From Pseudolabrys sp. Root1462 (lineage in GTDB: Bacteria > Pseudomonadota > Alphaproteobacteria > Rhizobiales > Xanthobacteraceae), in NCBI RefSeq assembly GCF_001426945.1, contig NZ_LMFS01000001.1, positions 2,684,906-2,748,905 on the forward strand: a DNA stretch of 64,000 bases, given 5' to 3'. This document shows, one piece after another, positions 7,736-15,187 of this stretch (position 1 is its first letter; each line of letters opens with the position of its first letter). The notes beneath the pieces were generated by a model. It worked only from the letters and a program-made list of their open reading frames with translations. It made no database searches and was not told where the DNA came from. A program made the position numbers and the translations under genes.

Positions 7736-8472
7736 GGCTCCAAGACCTTAGATCTCTTGAGAGCTTCCAATCCGACCGCTCTTCGCACCGCCCAATTGCG
7801 TCCTTGGAGATACTCTCTTGGCGACAATCCACCATAATCATCGTTCTTGGTCTGATACCACGCGTTGATCTCTTGGTGCTTCAGCCGCGGCACGCGCACC
7901 AGATTGTTGGGGTCGTCAATCACTTCTCGAGGAAACCCATCCTGCTCGGCCTGGGTCTGCTCGACGATGTGATGAATATCATATCCCGGCGCTGGCGTCG
8001 AAGCAGCTTGCTGTAGTTCTTCGAGCGACTTCGGCGGATCGTTATAGGCGGTGACATCCGCCGAATAGACCTGGATCCATTTCGCGGCTCCGGCGAAGAA
8101 TTCAATGGTCCTCCCGGTCTGCTGGATCCGGCGCGCGACTTCTCTCAAGATTGAAGTCCGCTCGCGCGACGTCGGTGGCCTCTCGCCCGAACTTCCTGTT
8201 TTATCCGAGGACCCCTCTTTGCCTGGCTTGGGATCACCCGAGCCGTCGCCTTCAGCCGTCCATTTCCCGCCGTCGGGATTGCCTTTCGGCACCCGCGGTT
8301 GGTCGGGTCGGTAACCGGCCTTGAAGGCAAACCGAAGCGCACGGTCGTATCGCCGCATCGCGATCTCAAGCCGCGTCTCCGCGACGAGGCATTTCAGTTC
8401 GCTCAGCGCGCATGCGATCGTGTTCAGCGCCTGCCGGCGTCGCCATTCCAGTTCGACGATCTCAGAGCGCAT
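7732..8472 (-). CDS. Candidate HNH-like nuclease toxin in the head gene cluster
   Basis: I chose the start at 8472 (MRSEIVELEW), giving 246 aa; it lies 4 bases after the protease stop, so translation is probably coupled. Architecture: an N-terminal helical region (1-50); a DQPRVPKGNPDGGKW motif (57-71) of the kind that precedes effector domains in phage-head-linked proteins; a polar linker; and a C-terminal domain (about 160-246) with GYDIHHIVEQ, PNNLVRVPRLKH and GGLSPREYLQGRNW. The paired His, Asn and downstream His fit an HNH/endonuclease VII-like metal site. There is no signal peptide. The DUF2019 gene overlaps its stop. Toxin activity is inference. Confidence 0.7.
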   Translation of the reverse strand: MRSEIVELEWRRRQALNTIACALSELKCLVAETRLEIAMRRYDRALRFAFKAGYRPDQPRVPKGNPDGGKWTAEGDGSGDPKPGKEGSSDKTGSSGERPPTSRERTSILREVARRIQQTGRTIEFFAGAAKWIQVYSADVTAYNDPPKSLEELQQAASTPAPGYDIHHIVEQTQAEQDGFPREVIDDPNNLVRVPRLKHQEINAWYQTKNDDYGGLSPREYLQGRNWAVRRAVGLEALKRSKVLEP

Positions 8473-8476
8473 CGCA

Positions 8477-9103
8477 TCACCCCGCCCGCCTTCGGCGCAG
8501 GCGTTCGATGCGCGGCGGCGCCAGCGTCCGCAGCGATACAACGGGCTTCGCGCTTTCTTCGCCCACCGTCGCGCGCCATTCGGCTTCCGCGCGCGTGCGC
8601 GCGAATGACGGCCGCCGGGAGGATGCGTCCTTCACCGCATGCACGCGCGCGCCCGCCAGCAGCGGGAACGTGACGATGGAGATTTCCCAGAGGTCGACGG
8701 CGATGAGCGAGCGCACCCGCGTCCGCGGATCGATGCGGCCCTTCACCGTGCGGAAGCCGATCGACAGCCCGTCGATGGCGCCGGCGCGGAGCAGCGCCAG
8801 CAATTCGCGGCCGCGCGCCACTTCGGGAATGAGCCGGCCGCGCGCGTAGAGCCCGCGATGGTCCTCGCGCAGTTCGAGCCAGACGCCGACCGGTTCGGCC
8901 GGATCGTGCTGGAACAGCATCGGCACGCGCTGCACCGGTCTCTGCCGCAAGGTCTGCGCGAAGGCGCCGCGCATCACCATGTCGTGCGCCTGGTCGATGG
9001 CGCCGAACAGCGAGGCGTAGCCTTCCACCGTGCCATCCTCGTGGATGCGCGTCTTCGGCGCGAACACCGAGGCGATGGTGGGGTCCTGGGTGAGTGCGAG
9101 CAT
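8477..9103 (-). CDS. HK97-family prohead protease (GTA gp4)
   Basis: The 208-aa protein belongs to the U35/HK97 prohead protease family. It shows GYASLFGAIDQAHDMVMRGAF near the N-terminus (quoted in part), the catalytic His in MLFQHDPAEPVG and the catalytic Ser in GAIDGLSIGFRTV, followed by DLWEISIVTFPLL. It matures the capsid by cutting the scaffold part of the coat protein. AAGGAT lies about 8 bases before the ATG. The C-terminal 50 residues are basic and variable. Instead of the capsid gene, a toxin-like gene follows directly. Confidence 0.94.
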   Translation of the reverse strand: MLALTQDPTIASVFAPKTRIHEDGTVEGYASLFGAIDQAHDMVMRGAFAQTLRQRPVQRVPMLFQHDPAEPVGVWLELREDHRGLYARGRLIPEVARGRELLALLRAGAIDGLSIGFRTVKGRIDPRTRVRSLIAVDLWEISIVTFPLLAGARVHAVKDASSRRPSFARTRAEAEWRATVGEESAKPVVSLRTLAPPRIERLRRRRAG

Positions 9104-9125
9104 GATTCATCCTTCACCCGCTCGG

Positions 9126-9255
9126 CCTCATGGTGAGGGGCGTTGCCGTAAGCGCGCAGACGCGCATCTTCGACGCGCTACGGCAACGCATCTCGAACCA
9201 TGGGCTGCCCATCCTTCGAGACGCATCGCTGGCGCGATGCTCCTCAGGATGAGGC
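9126..9255. repeat. Composite palindromic repeat element, copy 2
   Basis: The element opens with CCTCATGGTGAGG and closes with CTCCTCAGGATGAGG, echoing the borders of the element at 3631-3785. It shares the TCTCGAA(N)CATGGG / CCTTCGAGACGC phrases and holds its own near-perfect inverted repeat: CGTTGCCGTA at 9141-9150 against TACGGCAACG around 9179-9188. It fills the gap between a 61-aa gene and the prohead protease. Sequences of this type are, to my knowledge, frequent between genes in Bradyrhizobium relatives. Confidence 0.75.
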
Positions 9256-9295
9256 GAGCGGCGTTTTTTGCGGGGCGGCAGTGGTGAGTGGCGGG

Positions 9296-9481
9296 CTACT
9301 TCCTGCCCCGCCGCGCCTTGGGCCTCACCGCACGCGGCGAGGTCGCGGCGCTCTTGCGCTTTGCCGCGCGGTCGAGGTGATCGAGAAATTCGCGGAACAC
9401 GGTGAGATGATCGCGGCGACTCAAAGCCCCGCTTTTGCTCTCGCGCGAGATCGAGCGCAGCACATGATGCAGCGTGTCCAT
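9296..9481 (-). CDS. 61-aa helical protein between portal and protease genes
   Basis: A 61-aa frame starts with MDTLHHVLRSISRES and ends in a basic tail (KARRGRK). Its ATG shares a base with the TGA of the preceding 66-aa gene (TGATG), the same coupling seen elsewhere in the cluster; this is the main reason to accept it. The longer reading upstream is just another frame across the neighbouring gene. Position matches the small accessory genes between portal and protease in GTA clusters. I do not recognise the family. Confidence 0.55.
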   Translation of the reverse strand: MDTLHHVLRSISRESKSGALSRRDHLTVFREFLDHLDRAAKRKSAATSPRAVRPKARRGRK

Positions 9482-9681
9482 CAGTCCCCTCCGGATTGCT
9501 GTTTGCGAAAGAGTTCGTTGAAGCGCGCCAGCTCGCGCACGAAATCGTCGAAGCGCCGGCTCGCCGCCGCCAGTTCGCGCAAACTGAACCAGGCGAGCGC
9601 CGTGGCCGACAGCGCCCACAGCAGCAGCGCCACGTGCGCGAGATCGCCGCGCGTATTGAAGATCGTGATCAGTTCGTCCAT
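9481..9681 (-). CDS. Small membrane-anchored protein, GTA gp3.5 position
   Basis: This 66-aa protein has one hydrophobic segment (about residues 14-34, LAHVALLLWALSATALAWF) followed by a charged helix likely to form a coiled coil (RELARFNELFRK). It sits where RcGTA carries a small gene between portal and protease, but I cannot show homology. It starts just after a terminator that ends the DUF4142 unit, so it needs read-through or its own promoter. Confidence 0.6.
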   Translation of the reverse strand: MDELITIFNTRGDLAHVALLLWALSATALAWFSLRELAAASRRFDDFVRELARFNELFRKQQSGGD

Positions 9682-9690
9682 CGCCGCCCC

Positions 9691-9724
9691 AAAACAAAAC
9701 CCGCCGCGGTTTCCCGCGACGGGT
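9691..9724 (-). terminator. Rho-independent terminator after the DUF4142 gene
   Basis: An 11-bp stem (9699-9709 with 9714-9724, one G-T wobble on the minus strand) with a 4-base loop is followed on the minus strand by TTTTGTTTT. It lies 46 bases past the DUF4142 stop and just before the 66-aa gene. Confidence 0.75.
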
Positions 9725-9770
9725 TGAGCTTGTCAGTCCAGTTCCCGCAGGCGCGGGAACGTAGCTGGCG

Positions 9771-10364
9771 TTAGTGCATCTTGCCGCTGCCGCCGGCGCC
9801 AGTGGTGGCCGCCGGCTTGTCGAGCGACTGCGCCATCTGCAGATGCTTCTGCAGGGTCGGCACGGTCTCCTTGGCGAGTTCGGCAAGCGGGCCGGTCTTC
9901 TTGGCTTCGGCCTGATACTTGGAAATGTCCATCTTGTGGTCCATGACCATGTGCTTGGCGAATTCGCGGTCGAACTTCGCGCCCGACAGCTTGGCGAGCT
10001 TGTCGTAGTCGGCCTGCTGCTTGGCGCTCGGTTCGCTCGGCGCCTGCGCGCCCATCTGCTGCGCCATCGCCTGCAGCTTCTTGAGGTGGTCGCCGTGATC
10101 CTTCTGCAAGGTTTCGCCGAAGGTCTTGACGCTGTCGCTCTGGCCCTTCTGCTGGGCGAGTTCGCCCATCTTGACCTCGGTCATGTCGCCCTGCACCGCC
10201 TCTTTGAGGAATGCCTGGTCGGCCTTGCTGGCCTTACCGGCGTTCGCCTGGGTCTGCGCGGCGGTGCCACTGGCGCCGCTCGAATTGGTCTGCGCCTGTG
10301 CAGCGCCGGCGGCGAGCGCGAATACGGCGGCAACGCCGATCGCGAGCATCGGTTTCCTGTTCAT
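9771..10364 (-). CDS. Exported DUF4142 protein
   Basis: The 197-aa protein has a signal peptide (about 1-24, ending AAGAAQAQ), a Ser/Ala/Gln-rich spacer and a DUF4142 four-helix domain (about 45-185). Matching segments are KADQAFLKEAVQGDMTEVKM, FGETLQKDHGDH and KFDREFAKHMVMDHKMDI (quoted in pieces). DUF4142 is a ferritin-like periplasmic family with no settled function, often stress-linked. A GAGGT site lies 6 bases before the ATG and a strong terminator follows, so it forms its own transcript between the portal gene and the small GTA genes. Confidence 0.88.
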   Translation of the reverse strand: MNRKPMLAIGVAAVFALAAGAAQAQTNSSGASGTAAQTQANAGKASKADQAFLKEAVQGDMTEVKMGELAQQKGQSDSVKTFGETLQKDHGDHLKKLQAMAQQMGAQAPSEPSAKQQADYDKLAKLSGAKFDREFAKHMVMDHKMDISKYQAEAKKTGPLAELAKETVPTLQKHLQMAQSLDKPAATTGAGGSGKMH

Positions 10365-10471
10365 GATCTACCTCGGTTCCATGGAATGGTTCGGCTCGGC
10401 GCACCGTGTGCGCGCAAAGCTCTACCCATAGAACGGCGCCGCAGGGCTGGTTGTTCCTGTTCCGCTTCGTC

Positions 10472-11656
10472 TTACGACATTAAAACGTCTCCACCTTCGA
10501 TCGCGCCATAGCCGGTGGCGGCGCGTTTCTCGTTGACGCTGAGGAAGGGCGCCTTGGTGACGCGCTCCCACAGTGCGCTGCGGTCGGCGCTCAGCGCCTC
10601 GATGCGATCGGTGTCGACGGCGAGCGTCAGCGGCGCGGTGCCGAAGCCCGGCGCCAGCCATTGCGCCAGCGCGGCGCCGATACGGTTAGCCAGCGGCAGC
10701 ACGCTCTGCCGGTAGAACACCCGGTTGGCTTCCGCATAATTCGAGTAGGTGTTGTCGCCAGGGATCGCGAGCAGCATCGGCGGCACGCCGAAGGCCAGCG
10801 CGATCTCGCGCGCCGCCGAGTGCTTGGCCTCCATGAAATCCATGTCCTTCGGCGACAGCGACATCGCCTTCCAGTCGAGGCCGCCCTCGAGCACCAAAGG
10901 CCGCCCGGCATTGGCCGCGCCCTGGTAATTCTCCGACAGTTCGGTCTTCAGCCGTTCGAACTGCGCGTCCGACAGCACCGTGCCGTCGGCGCCGGCATAG
11001 ACCAGCGCGCCGGAGGGCCGCGCCGCATTGTCGAGCAGCGCCTTGTTCCAGCCGGCCGCGGCGTTATGGGTATCGACCGCGGTCGCCGCCGCTTCCAGCG
11101 GGCTGAGGCCGTAATAGTCGTCGAGCGGATTGAACAAGGTCAGGTGCAGGATCGGCGGCGGGGCCCCCTCCTGCGCAAAGCGCACCGTCTGTCCCGTCAC
11201 GGTGTAGTCGAACGCCGCCGGCCAGCCTTTCGGTCCCGGCACCACTTTCATGCGGTCGGGCCGCAGCGCGTAGAGTTCGCGCGGGGCGCCCTCGCCGCCG
11301 GCCCGCACCGCTTCGACATAGGCATTGCCGGACAGCATCAGATGGACGGCGATGGCCTCGAGAAAGCCGGGACCGTCCTGGCGCGGATTGGGCCGCGTCA
11401 GCAGATCGATCAACGGATGCGCGGTCAGCTCCTCGGCGCCGTCATGCAACACGAACGCTACGCCGCCGACCGCTTCCGCGGTCAGCCGCACCGCGCGATG
11501 CACGATGGCGTTGCGGGTATAACCCTCGCGGGCGAGCGAGGCGTAATCGCGCGGTGTCCAGCGGGCGCGGCCGCCGCTCTCCAGCGCGATCAGCCGGCCG
11601 ATGCGCGTTGTCTTCTGCTCCGCGGGGCGAAGCAGTCTCTTCATGGTGTCGAGCAT
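10472..11656 (-). CDS. HK97-family phage portal protein (GTA gp3)
   Basis: The 394-aa protein is a standard-length portal. Features include YTRNAIVHRAVRLTAEAVGG, the LMLSGNAYVEAVR strand, the DDYYGLSPLEAAATAVDTHN block and the C-terminal region MLLAIPGDNTYSNYAEANR followed by LANRIGAALAQWLAPG. It forms the dodecameric DNA gate at the head vertex. The annotated ATG directly follows the T-run of a terminator with no ribosome site; an alternative ATG lies 12 bases downstream (MKRLLRPAEQ). It is separated from the terminase gene by a secreted-protein gene. Confidence 0.94.
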   Translation of the reverse strand: MLDTMKRLLRPAEQKTTRIGRLIALESGGRARWTPRDYASLAREGYTRNAIVHRAVRLTAEAVGGVAFVLHDGAEELTAHPLIDLLTRPNPRQDGPGFLEAIAVHLMLSGNAYVEAVRAGGEGAPRELYALRPDRMKVVPGPKGWPAAFDYTVTGQTVRFAQEGAPPPILHLTLFNPLDDYYGLSPLEAAATAVDTHNAAAGWNKALLDNAARPSGALVYAGADGTVLSDAQFERLKTELSENYQGAANAGRPLVLEGGLDWKAMSLSPKDMDFMEAKHSAAREIALAFGVPPMLLAIPGDNTYSNYAEANRVFYRQSVLPLANRIGAALAQWLAPGFGTAPLTLAVDTDRIEALSADRSALWERVTKAPFLSVNEKRAATGYGAIEGGDVLMS

Positions 11657-11684
11657 AAAAAAAAGCCCGCCGGTGAAGGCGGGC
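11657..11684 (-). terminator. Strong rho-independent terminator abutting the portal start
   Basis: A perfect 7-bp stem GCCCGCC/GGCGGGC with a 6-base loop (11665-11684) is followed on the minus strand by eight consecutive T residues ending at the base before the portal ATG. It ends the transcript of the secreted CHAP-like gene and should block read-through from terminase into portal. Confidence 0.88.
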
Positions 11685-11717
11685 TCCTCTTCTTGGTGAT
11701 GCGGGTCGCGTCAGGCG

Positions 11718-12446
11718 TCAGTTGGCCGCGTAGTTCGAGGCGTGCGGATTGACGATGGCATAGCCCGCGATCGAGCGAACATGCTGACGGGTCTTGCCGC
11801 CGCCGGAATTGCCGTCGTGGACCAGCCACTCGTTGCCGCTGACCTGGTTGATCAGCACGAAGACATGACCCGAACGCGCCGCGACCATGCCGGGTCCCGG
11901 CGAAGTCCGCGGGAACTTGCGCACCCAGTTGGCGGCAAGATTGAGCTCCGGCTTGATGCTGCCGAACACGTAGAGCGATGCCTCGCAGCCGCAGAAGCGG
12001 TGCGGACATCCCGACGGACGGCTGCCCAGGATCACGCCGTTGCCATTGGCATCGACAGTGCGCGTTCTGCCAGGCGTGGCGTTGCCCTGCGTGTCCACGT
12101 TTGCCGCGGTCGCCTGCGCGGCCGTTGCATTATCCGTGCAACCTTGAACGCCGCAGGTGACTTGCGCCCGAGCCTGCGCCCGGGAATGCCGGGTGCGATG
12201 CCCGCGGCGCGCGGGCGTTTCACGAACTTCGGCGGTTCTCCGCTCCAGGCCGGGCGAAGCTTGCGCGGCCATCGGGTTATCTGAACAACCACGTGCGTCG
12301 CAGACAACCTGCGCTGACGCTTGCGTGTGGTGGCGATGTTTCGGTCTGGCGTCGGCGCTCGTCGCCGCCGCCGAAATCGAAGCGATCGTCAAGATCGCGA
12401 GTGCAGCTCGTTTCAATATTCTGATCACCTGTCTTGAAAGCGGCAT
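11718..12446 (-). CDS. Secreted Cys-rich protein with CHAP-like C-terminal domain
   Basis: I chose the ATG at 12446 (242 aa) because it gives a signal peptide (about 1-30, ending SAAATSADA). The mature part starts with two copies of a short motif, VVCDARGCSDN and VTCGVQGCTDN, each followed by an AAQA helix. The C-terminal third has CPHRFCGCEAS, then GHVFVL and then WLVHDGNSGG, a Cys-His-Asp order compatible with a CHAP/NlpC-like peptidoglycan amidase, although I cannot confirm the family. The gene lies between terminase and portal and ends at a strong terminator. It could be a chromosomal cell-wall enzyme or a recruited lysis protein. Confidence 0.65.
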   Translation of the reverse strand: MPLSRQVIRILKRAALAILTIASISAAATSADARPKHRHHTQASAQVVCDARGCSDNPMAAQASPGLERRTAEVRETPARRGHRTRHSRAQARAQVTCGVQGCTDNATAAQATAANVDTQGNATPGRTRTVDANGNGVILGSRPSGCPHRFCGCEASLYVFGSIKPELNLAANWVRKFPRTSPGPGMVAARSGHVFVLINQVSGNEWLVHDGNSGGGKTRQHVRSIAGYAIVNPHASNYAAN

Positions 12447-12935
12447 TGACGCCGCAGATGAAGGAAGCGGCGTTAACGAGTGCCGCACCGTGGGTAGATG
12501 CCCCCTCCACCGTTTCAATGTGACCAAACAATGACAAGCTAAAGCGCGGCTTAAGCTTAAGTCCGGCGGCCGAGACCGCGTTTTTAACAATTGTGTCCCA
12601 GGATTAAACAACACGAATAAACAACTCGCCGGATTCGCCGGATTTACAGGGTCATTTCGCGCATTACGCGACACATTGTTGCCGTTATCGGCCCCGCACG
12701 GCCATATTCATTGCCGAGCGCGCCTTGTGACAAAATACGCATAGCTGAATTGATAATGCGATCCACGGCGCGATTTGAATCGCTATGGTGGTAATCGCCG
12801 CGCTTCACACGTCATGCGAAGAGGCGCGCTGGAGATATTTCACGTCCCGCGCAGTGAACATCTGTAACGGCGAGAATGAGCGACCGTATCGCCCATCGAA
12901 ACGCGCCGTTAGCCTCAGCTTTCGTGTTCGGCACT
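12447..12935. other. 489-bp AT-richer gap between terminase and secreted protein gene
   Basis: I see no convincing gene here. The stretch contains a perfect 12-bp palindrome (12550-12561, two overlapping TTAAGCTTAA units), a 14-bp palindrome around 12770-12783 (GCGATT/AATCGC), and a direct repeat CCGGATT near 12630. It should hold the promoter for the minus-strand secreted protein gene. Its lower G+C sets it apart from the flanks. Confidence 0.5.
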
Positions 12936-14237
12936 TTACAAACTTCGTATCCGCGGCTCGGCGCGCGCCGCGAAGGTCAGCGCGCTCACGGCCCAGACCA
13001 GCGCGTCGAGACGATCCGGTGAGCGCCCCGACGACAGACCTTCGATGCCGAAGTCGCACATCTCGTCCTCGAGCGCCGGAAACGCGCCGACATGGCGGAC
13101 GCGGCCCTGCTCATAGAGCTGCGACACCGGCTCGGCGCGATGATACTTGCCGCGCGTCGCGCGCTTCATCACCACCGGCACCTCGCGGTCGGCCTCCTTG
13201 ATCACCGCCGCCACCATGTCGCCGCCCTGGTTGACTTCGGCGATCAGGCAGTCGGCCTGCAATCTTCGCCACAGCGCCACCGCCTTCATCGCCCAGGCCT
13301 GCGGTGTCAGCCCGGTGACGCTGGCATCCTCGATGACATAGATCGTGCCGTCGGCGGCGCGGCCGGCGGCCACCATGCCGCAGGCGTCGGCGCCTTTCTT
13401 GGCGGACGCCGGCGGATCGATCGCGACGACGATGCGCGTGAGTGGCGGCGCCGCCGCGACGCGGCAGCTCTCCAGCCCGGCGCGCGTCCATAGCGCGTCG
13501 GCGCGTTCCTCGATGATCTCGCCGTCGAGCTCCTGGCGGCCGAGCCGCGTGCCGCCATAGCGCGTCAGCACCTGCTCGACGAAGGACGGCGCCAGATTGA
13601 AGGCGTTGGCGACGGTCCCGGCGCGCGTCAGCGCCGTGCCCGGATCGGCGATCAGTTTCTTGATGAGTGCGATCGGCCGCGGCGTGGTGGTGATCACCTG
13701 CCGCGGCCGCGCGCCAAGGCGCAGTCCGAACTGCAGCATGTCAAAGGTTGCTTCGGCATGACGCCACTTGGCGAGCTCGTCGCACCACGCGGCGGAAAAT
13801 TGCGGACCGCGCAGGCCTTCGTAATTCTCCGCCGAGAAGATTTCCGCGATCGCGCCGTTCTTCCATGCGAGACGACGCAACGTCGGTTGCCACTGCGGCC
13901 GCTCCCAGCTCGGGTGCACGCTGAGCAGGCCGGAGACGCCCTCCACCATCACGGTGCGCACGTCGTGCTCGGTTTCGCCGACCAGCGCGATGCGCGCGCC
14001 TCGATCGTTGCAGGCGACGTGCCGCACCCACTCGGCGCCGGCGCGCGTCTTGCCGGCGCCGCGGCCGCCGAGAATGAGCCAGCTCGACCACGGCGCGCCG
14101 TTGTTGCCGGCCTCCGGCGTGCGTTGATGCGCCAGCGCGTAGATGCCGAAGTCAGTCCTCAGCTTCTCGAGCCCGCGGCCGCTCAGCTTCCCGAACAGGC
14201 TGCTCAGATTGCTGTGCAGCTCCGCCTCGCCGTTCAT
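12936..14237 (-). CDS. Phage terminase large subunit (GTA gp2)
   Basis: The 433-aa protein (from the ATG at 14237; ATGs at 14306 and 14318 are also open and none has a good ribosome site) is the DNA-packaging motor. Walker A is LGGRGAGKTRAGAEW. A Walker B-type strand is FSAAWCDELAKW. The ATPase coupling region is QVITTTPRPIALIKKL. The RNase H-like nuclease starts at IVVAIDPPASAKKGAD and ends with SGRSPDRLDALVWAVSAL. It overlaps the small-subunit gene by 86 bases. All key residues are present, so the packaging enzyme looks functional. Confidence 0.93.
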   Translation of the reverse strand: MNGEAELHSNLSSLFGKLSGRGLEKLRTDFGIYALAHQRTPEAGNNGAPWSSWLILGGRGAGKTRAGAEWVRHVACNDRGARIALVGETEHDVRTVMVEGVSGLLSVHPSWERPQWQPTLRRLAWKNGAIAEIFSAENYEGLRGPQFSAAWCDELAKWRHAEATFDMLQFGLRLGARPRQVITTTPRPIALIKKLIADPGTALTRAGTVANAFNLAPSFVEQVLTRYGGTRLGRQELDGEIIEERADALWTRAGLESCRVAAAPPLTRIVVAIDPPASAKKGADACGMVAAGRAADGTIYVIEDASVTGLTPQAWAMKAVALWRRLQADCLIAEVNQGGDMVAAVIKEADREVPVVMKRATRGKYHRAEPVSQLYEQGRVRHVGAFPALEDEMCDFGIEGLSSGRSPDRLDALVWAVSALTFAARAEPRIRSL

Positions 14238-14799
14238 CGAGAACTGCTCGAAGTGCGCGTGCAAGCTCGCAACGGAACTGTTCGACGTCGTAGGGGAAAG
14301 GCTCATCGGCGCTGTCATCGGGCTTGTTGTCGCGTTCGTGCGGCTGGATCAGATCGTGGGTGTCGCGCAGCGAGCGCGATACGGCGGCGATGGCGCGGGC
14401 GCTCTCCCCGAGCTGCGATTGTTCGGCGACCAGTCTGTTGATGTGGTTGATGGCATCGAGCTGCCCGCCGATCGTCTGCTGCAGCTTCTGCGCCAGCAGC
14501 AGGCGCTGCGCGTCGGTGGCGGGTGGCGGGACCGGCTCGATGGGCGCGCGCGGCTGATCGGCCGGCGCGGTCGGCATGGCGATGAGCGCCGCCGCGCCGG
14601 CTTCGCTGATCGCGCGGGCAAAGTGGCCTGCCGCCTTCTTGGCGCGGCGGCCGCGCCAGCCCTCGCGGCGCGAGATCCGGTAGAAGTGGGTCGTCGAGAT
14701 GCCCATCATCAGGGCGATGTCCGCAACCGGCGCCAGCGTCTGCTCGTAGAGCCGCTTGGCCTCGGCCAGCACTTCGGAAGAAATCTGACTGTCCGCCAT
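14152..14799 (-). CDS. Terminase small subunit-like HTH protein (GTA gp1 position)
   Basis: The 215-aa protein has an N-terminal helix-turn-helix (about 12-50: AKRLYEQTLAPVADIALMMG then ISTTHFYRISRREGW), a proline-rich linker, and a C-terminal helical region (about 98-150, with LLAQKLQQTIGGQLDAINHI) suited to ring formation. It lies just before and overlapping the large terminase gene, as TerS/gp1 does. A GGGGGAGGG ribosome site lies 4 bases before the ATG. It would recognise DNA for packaging. A second protein with a similar HTH is encoded at 23735-24301. Confidence 0.8.
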   Translation of the reverse strand: MADSQISSEVLAEAKRLYEQTLAPVADIALMMGISTTHFYRISRREGWRGRRAKKAAGHFARAISEAGAAALIAMPTAPADQPRAPIEPVPPPATDAQRLLLAQKLQQTIGGQLDAINHINRLVAEQSQLGESARAIAAVSRSLRDTHDLIQPHERDNKPDDSADEPFPYDVEQFRCELARALRAVLDERRGGAAQQSEQPVREAERPRAREAED

Positions 14800-14814
14800 G
14801 CGCCCTCCCCCAAT

Positions 14815-14842
14815 AAAAAACGCGCCGGCGGAACCGGCGCGT
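14815..14842 (-). terminator. Rho-independent terminator upstream of the terminase genes
   Basis: A perfect 9-bp stem ACGCGCCGG/CCGGCGCGT (14820-14842, 5-base loop) is followed on the minus strand by TTTTTTATT. It lies 45 bases after the 49-aa membrane-protein gene and 16 bases before the terminase small-subunit start. Confidence 0.85.
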
Positions 14843-14886
14843 TCGTAAAACTCGAGATGTCGCGGGCTGCCTGCGGCAGCCGTGCG

Positions 14887-15036
14887 TCAGTGGAAGAAGT
14901 AGAGGAACACGATCGCGAACAACACCGCGACGCCGAACAGGCTCAACCCCAGCACCATGCGCACGTTATGGCCGGTGGCGCCGGCCCGCGCTTCTGTCGC
15001 AGTTTGCACGACGTGATCATTCTCGCGTACGGCCAT
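14887..15036 (-). CDS. 49-aa single-span membrane protein
   Basis: I chose the ATG at 15036 (MAVRENDHVVQTATEARAG), with GGAGAG 5 bases upstream; longer readings upstream cross the leader. The product has a polar N-terminal half and one C-terminal membrane segment (about residues 27-48, MVLGLSLFGVAVLFAIVFLYF). It lies between a good promoter (15188-15216) and a terminator, so it forms a one-gene unit just before the terminase genes. A holin-like role is possible from size and place, but nothing in the sequence proves it. Confidence 0.65.
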   Translation of the reverse strand: MAVRENDHVVQTATEARAGATGHNVRMVLGLSLFGVAVLFAIVFLYFFH

Positions 15037-15187
15037 GCTGTCTCTCCAAACCTTGATCAAAACCTTGATCGATGTCGTCCGCCGCATGGGGGCGGCAGTT
15101 CCCGGGATCAACGCGAGGCGGCGATGGCTGTTCCATGCCCAGAGCCGGAACCGCTTCTCTCCGCCCGCAGGTGTGGAGCATGCCCGG

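Noticed and set aside
9482..9886. Long upstream reading of the 61-aa gene
   Set aside because: It is another frame across the 66-aa gene and the terminator; only the part after the coupled ATG at 9481 is credible.
1..15036. Classification as a complete temperate prophage
   Set aside because: No integrase, repressor of the CI type, att repeats or replication genes are visible, and the gene order is that of a GTA-type head-tail cluster.
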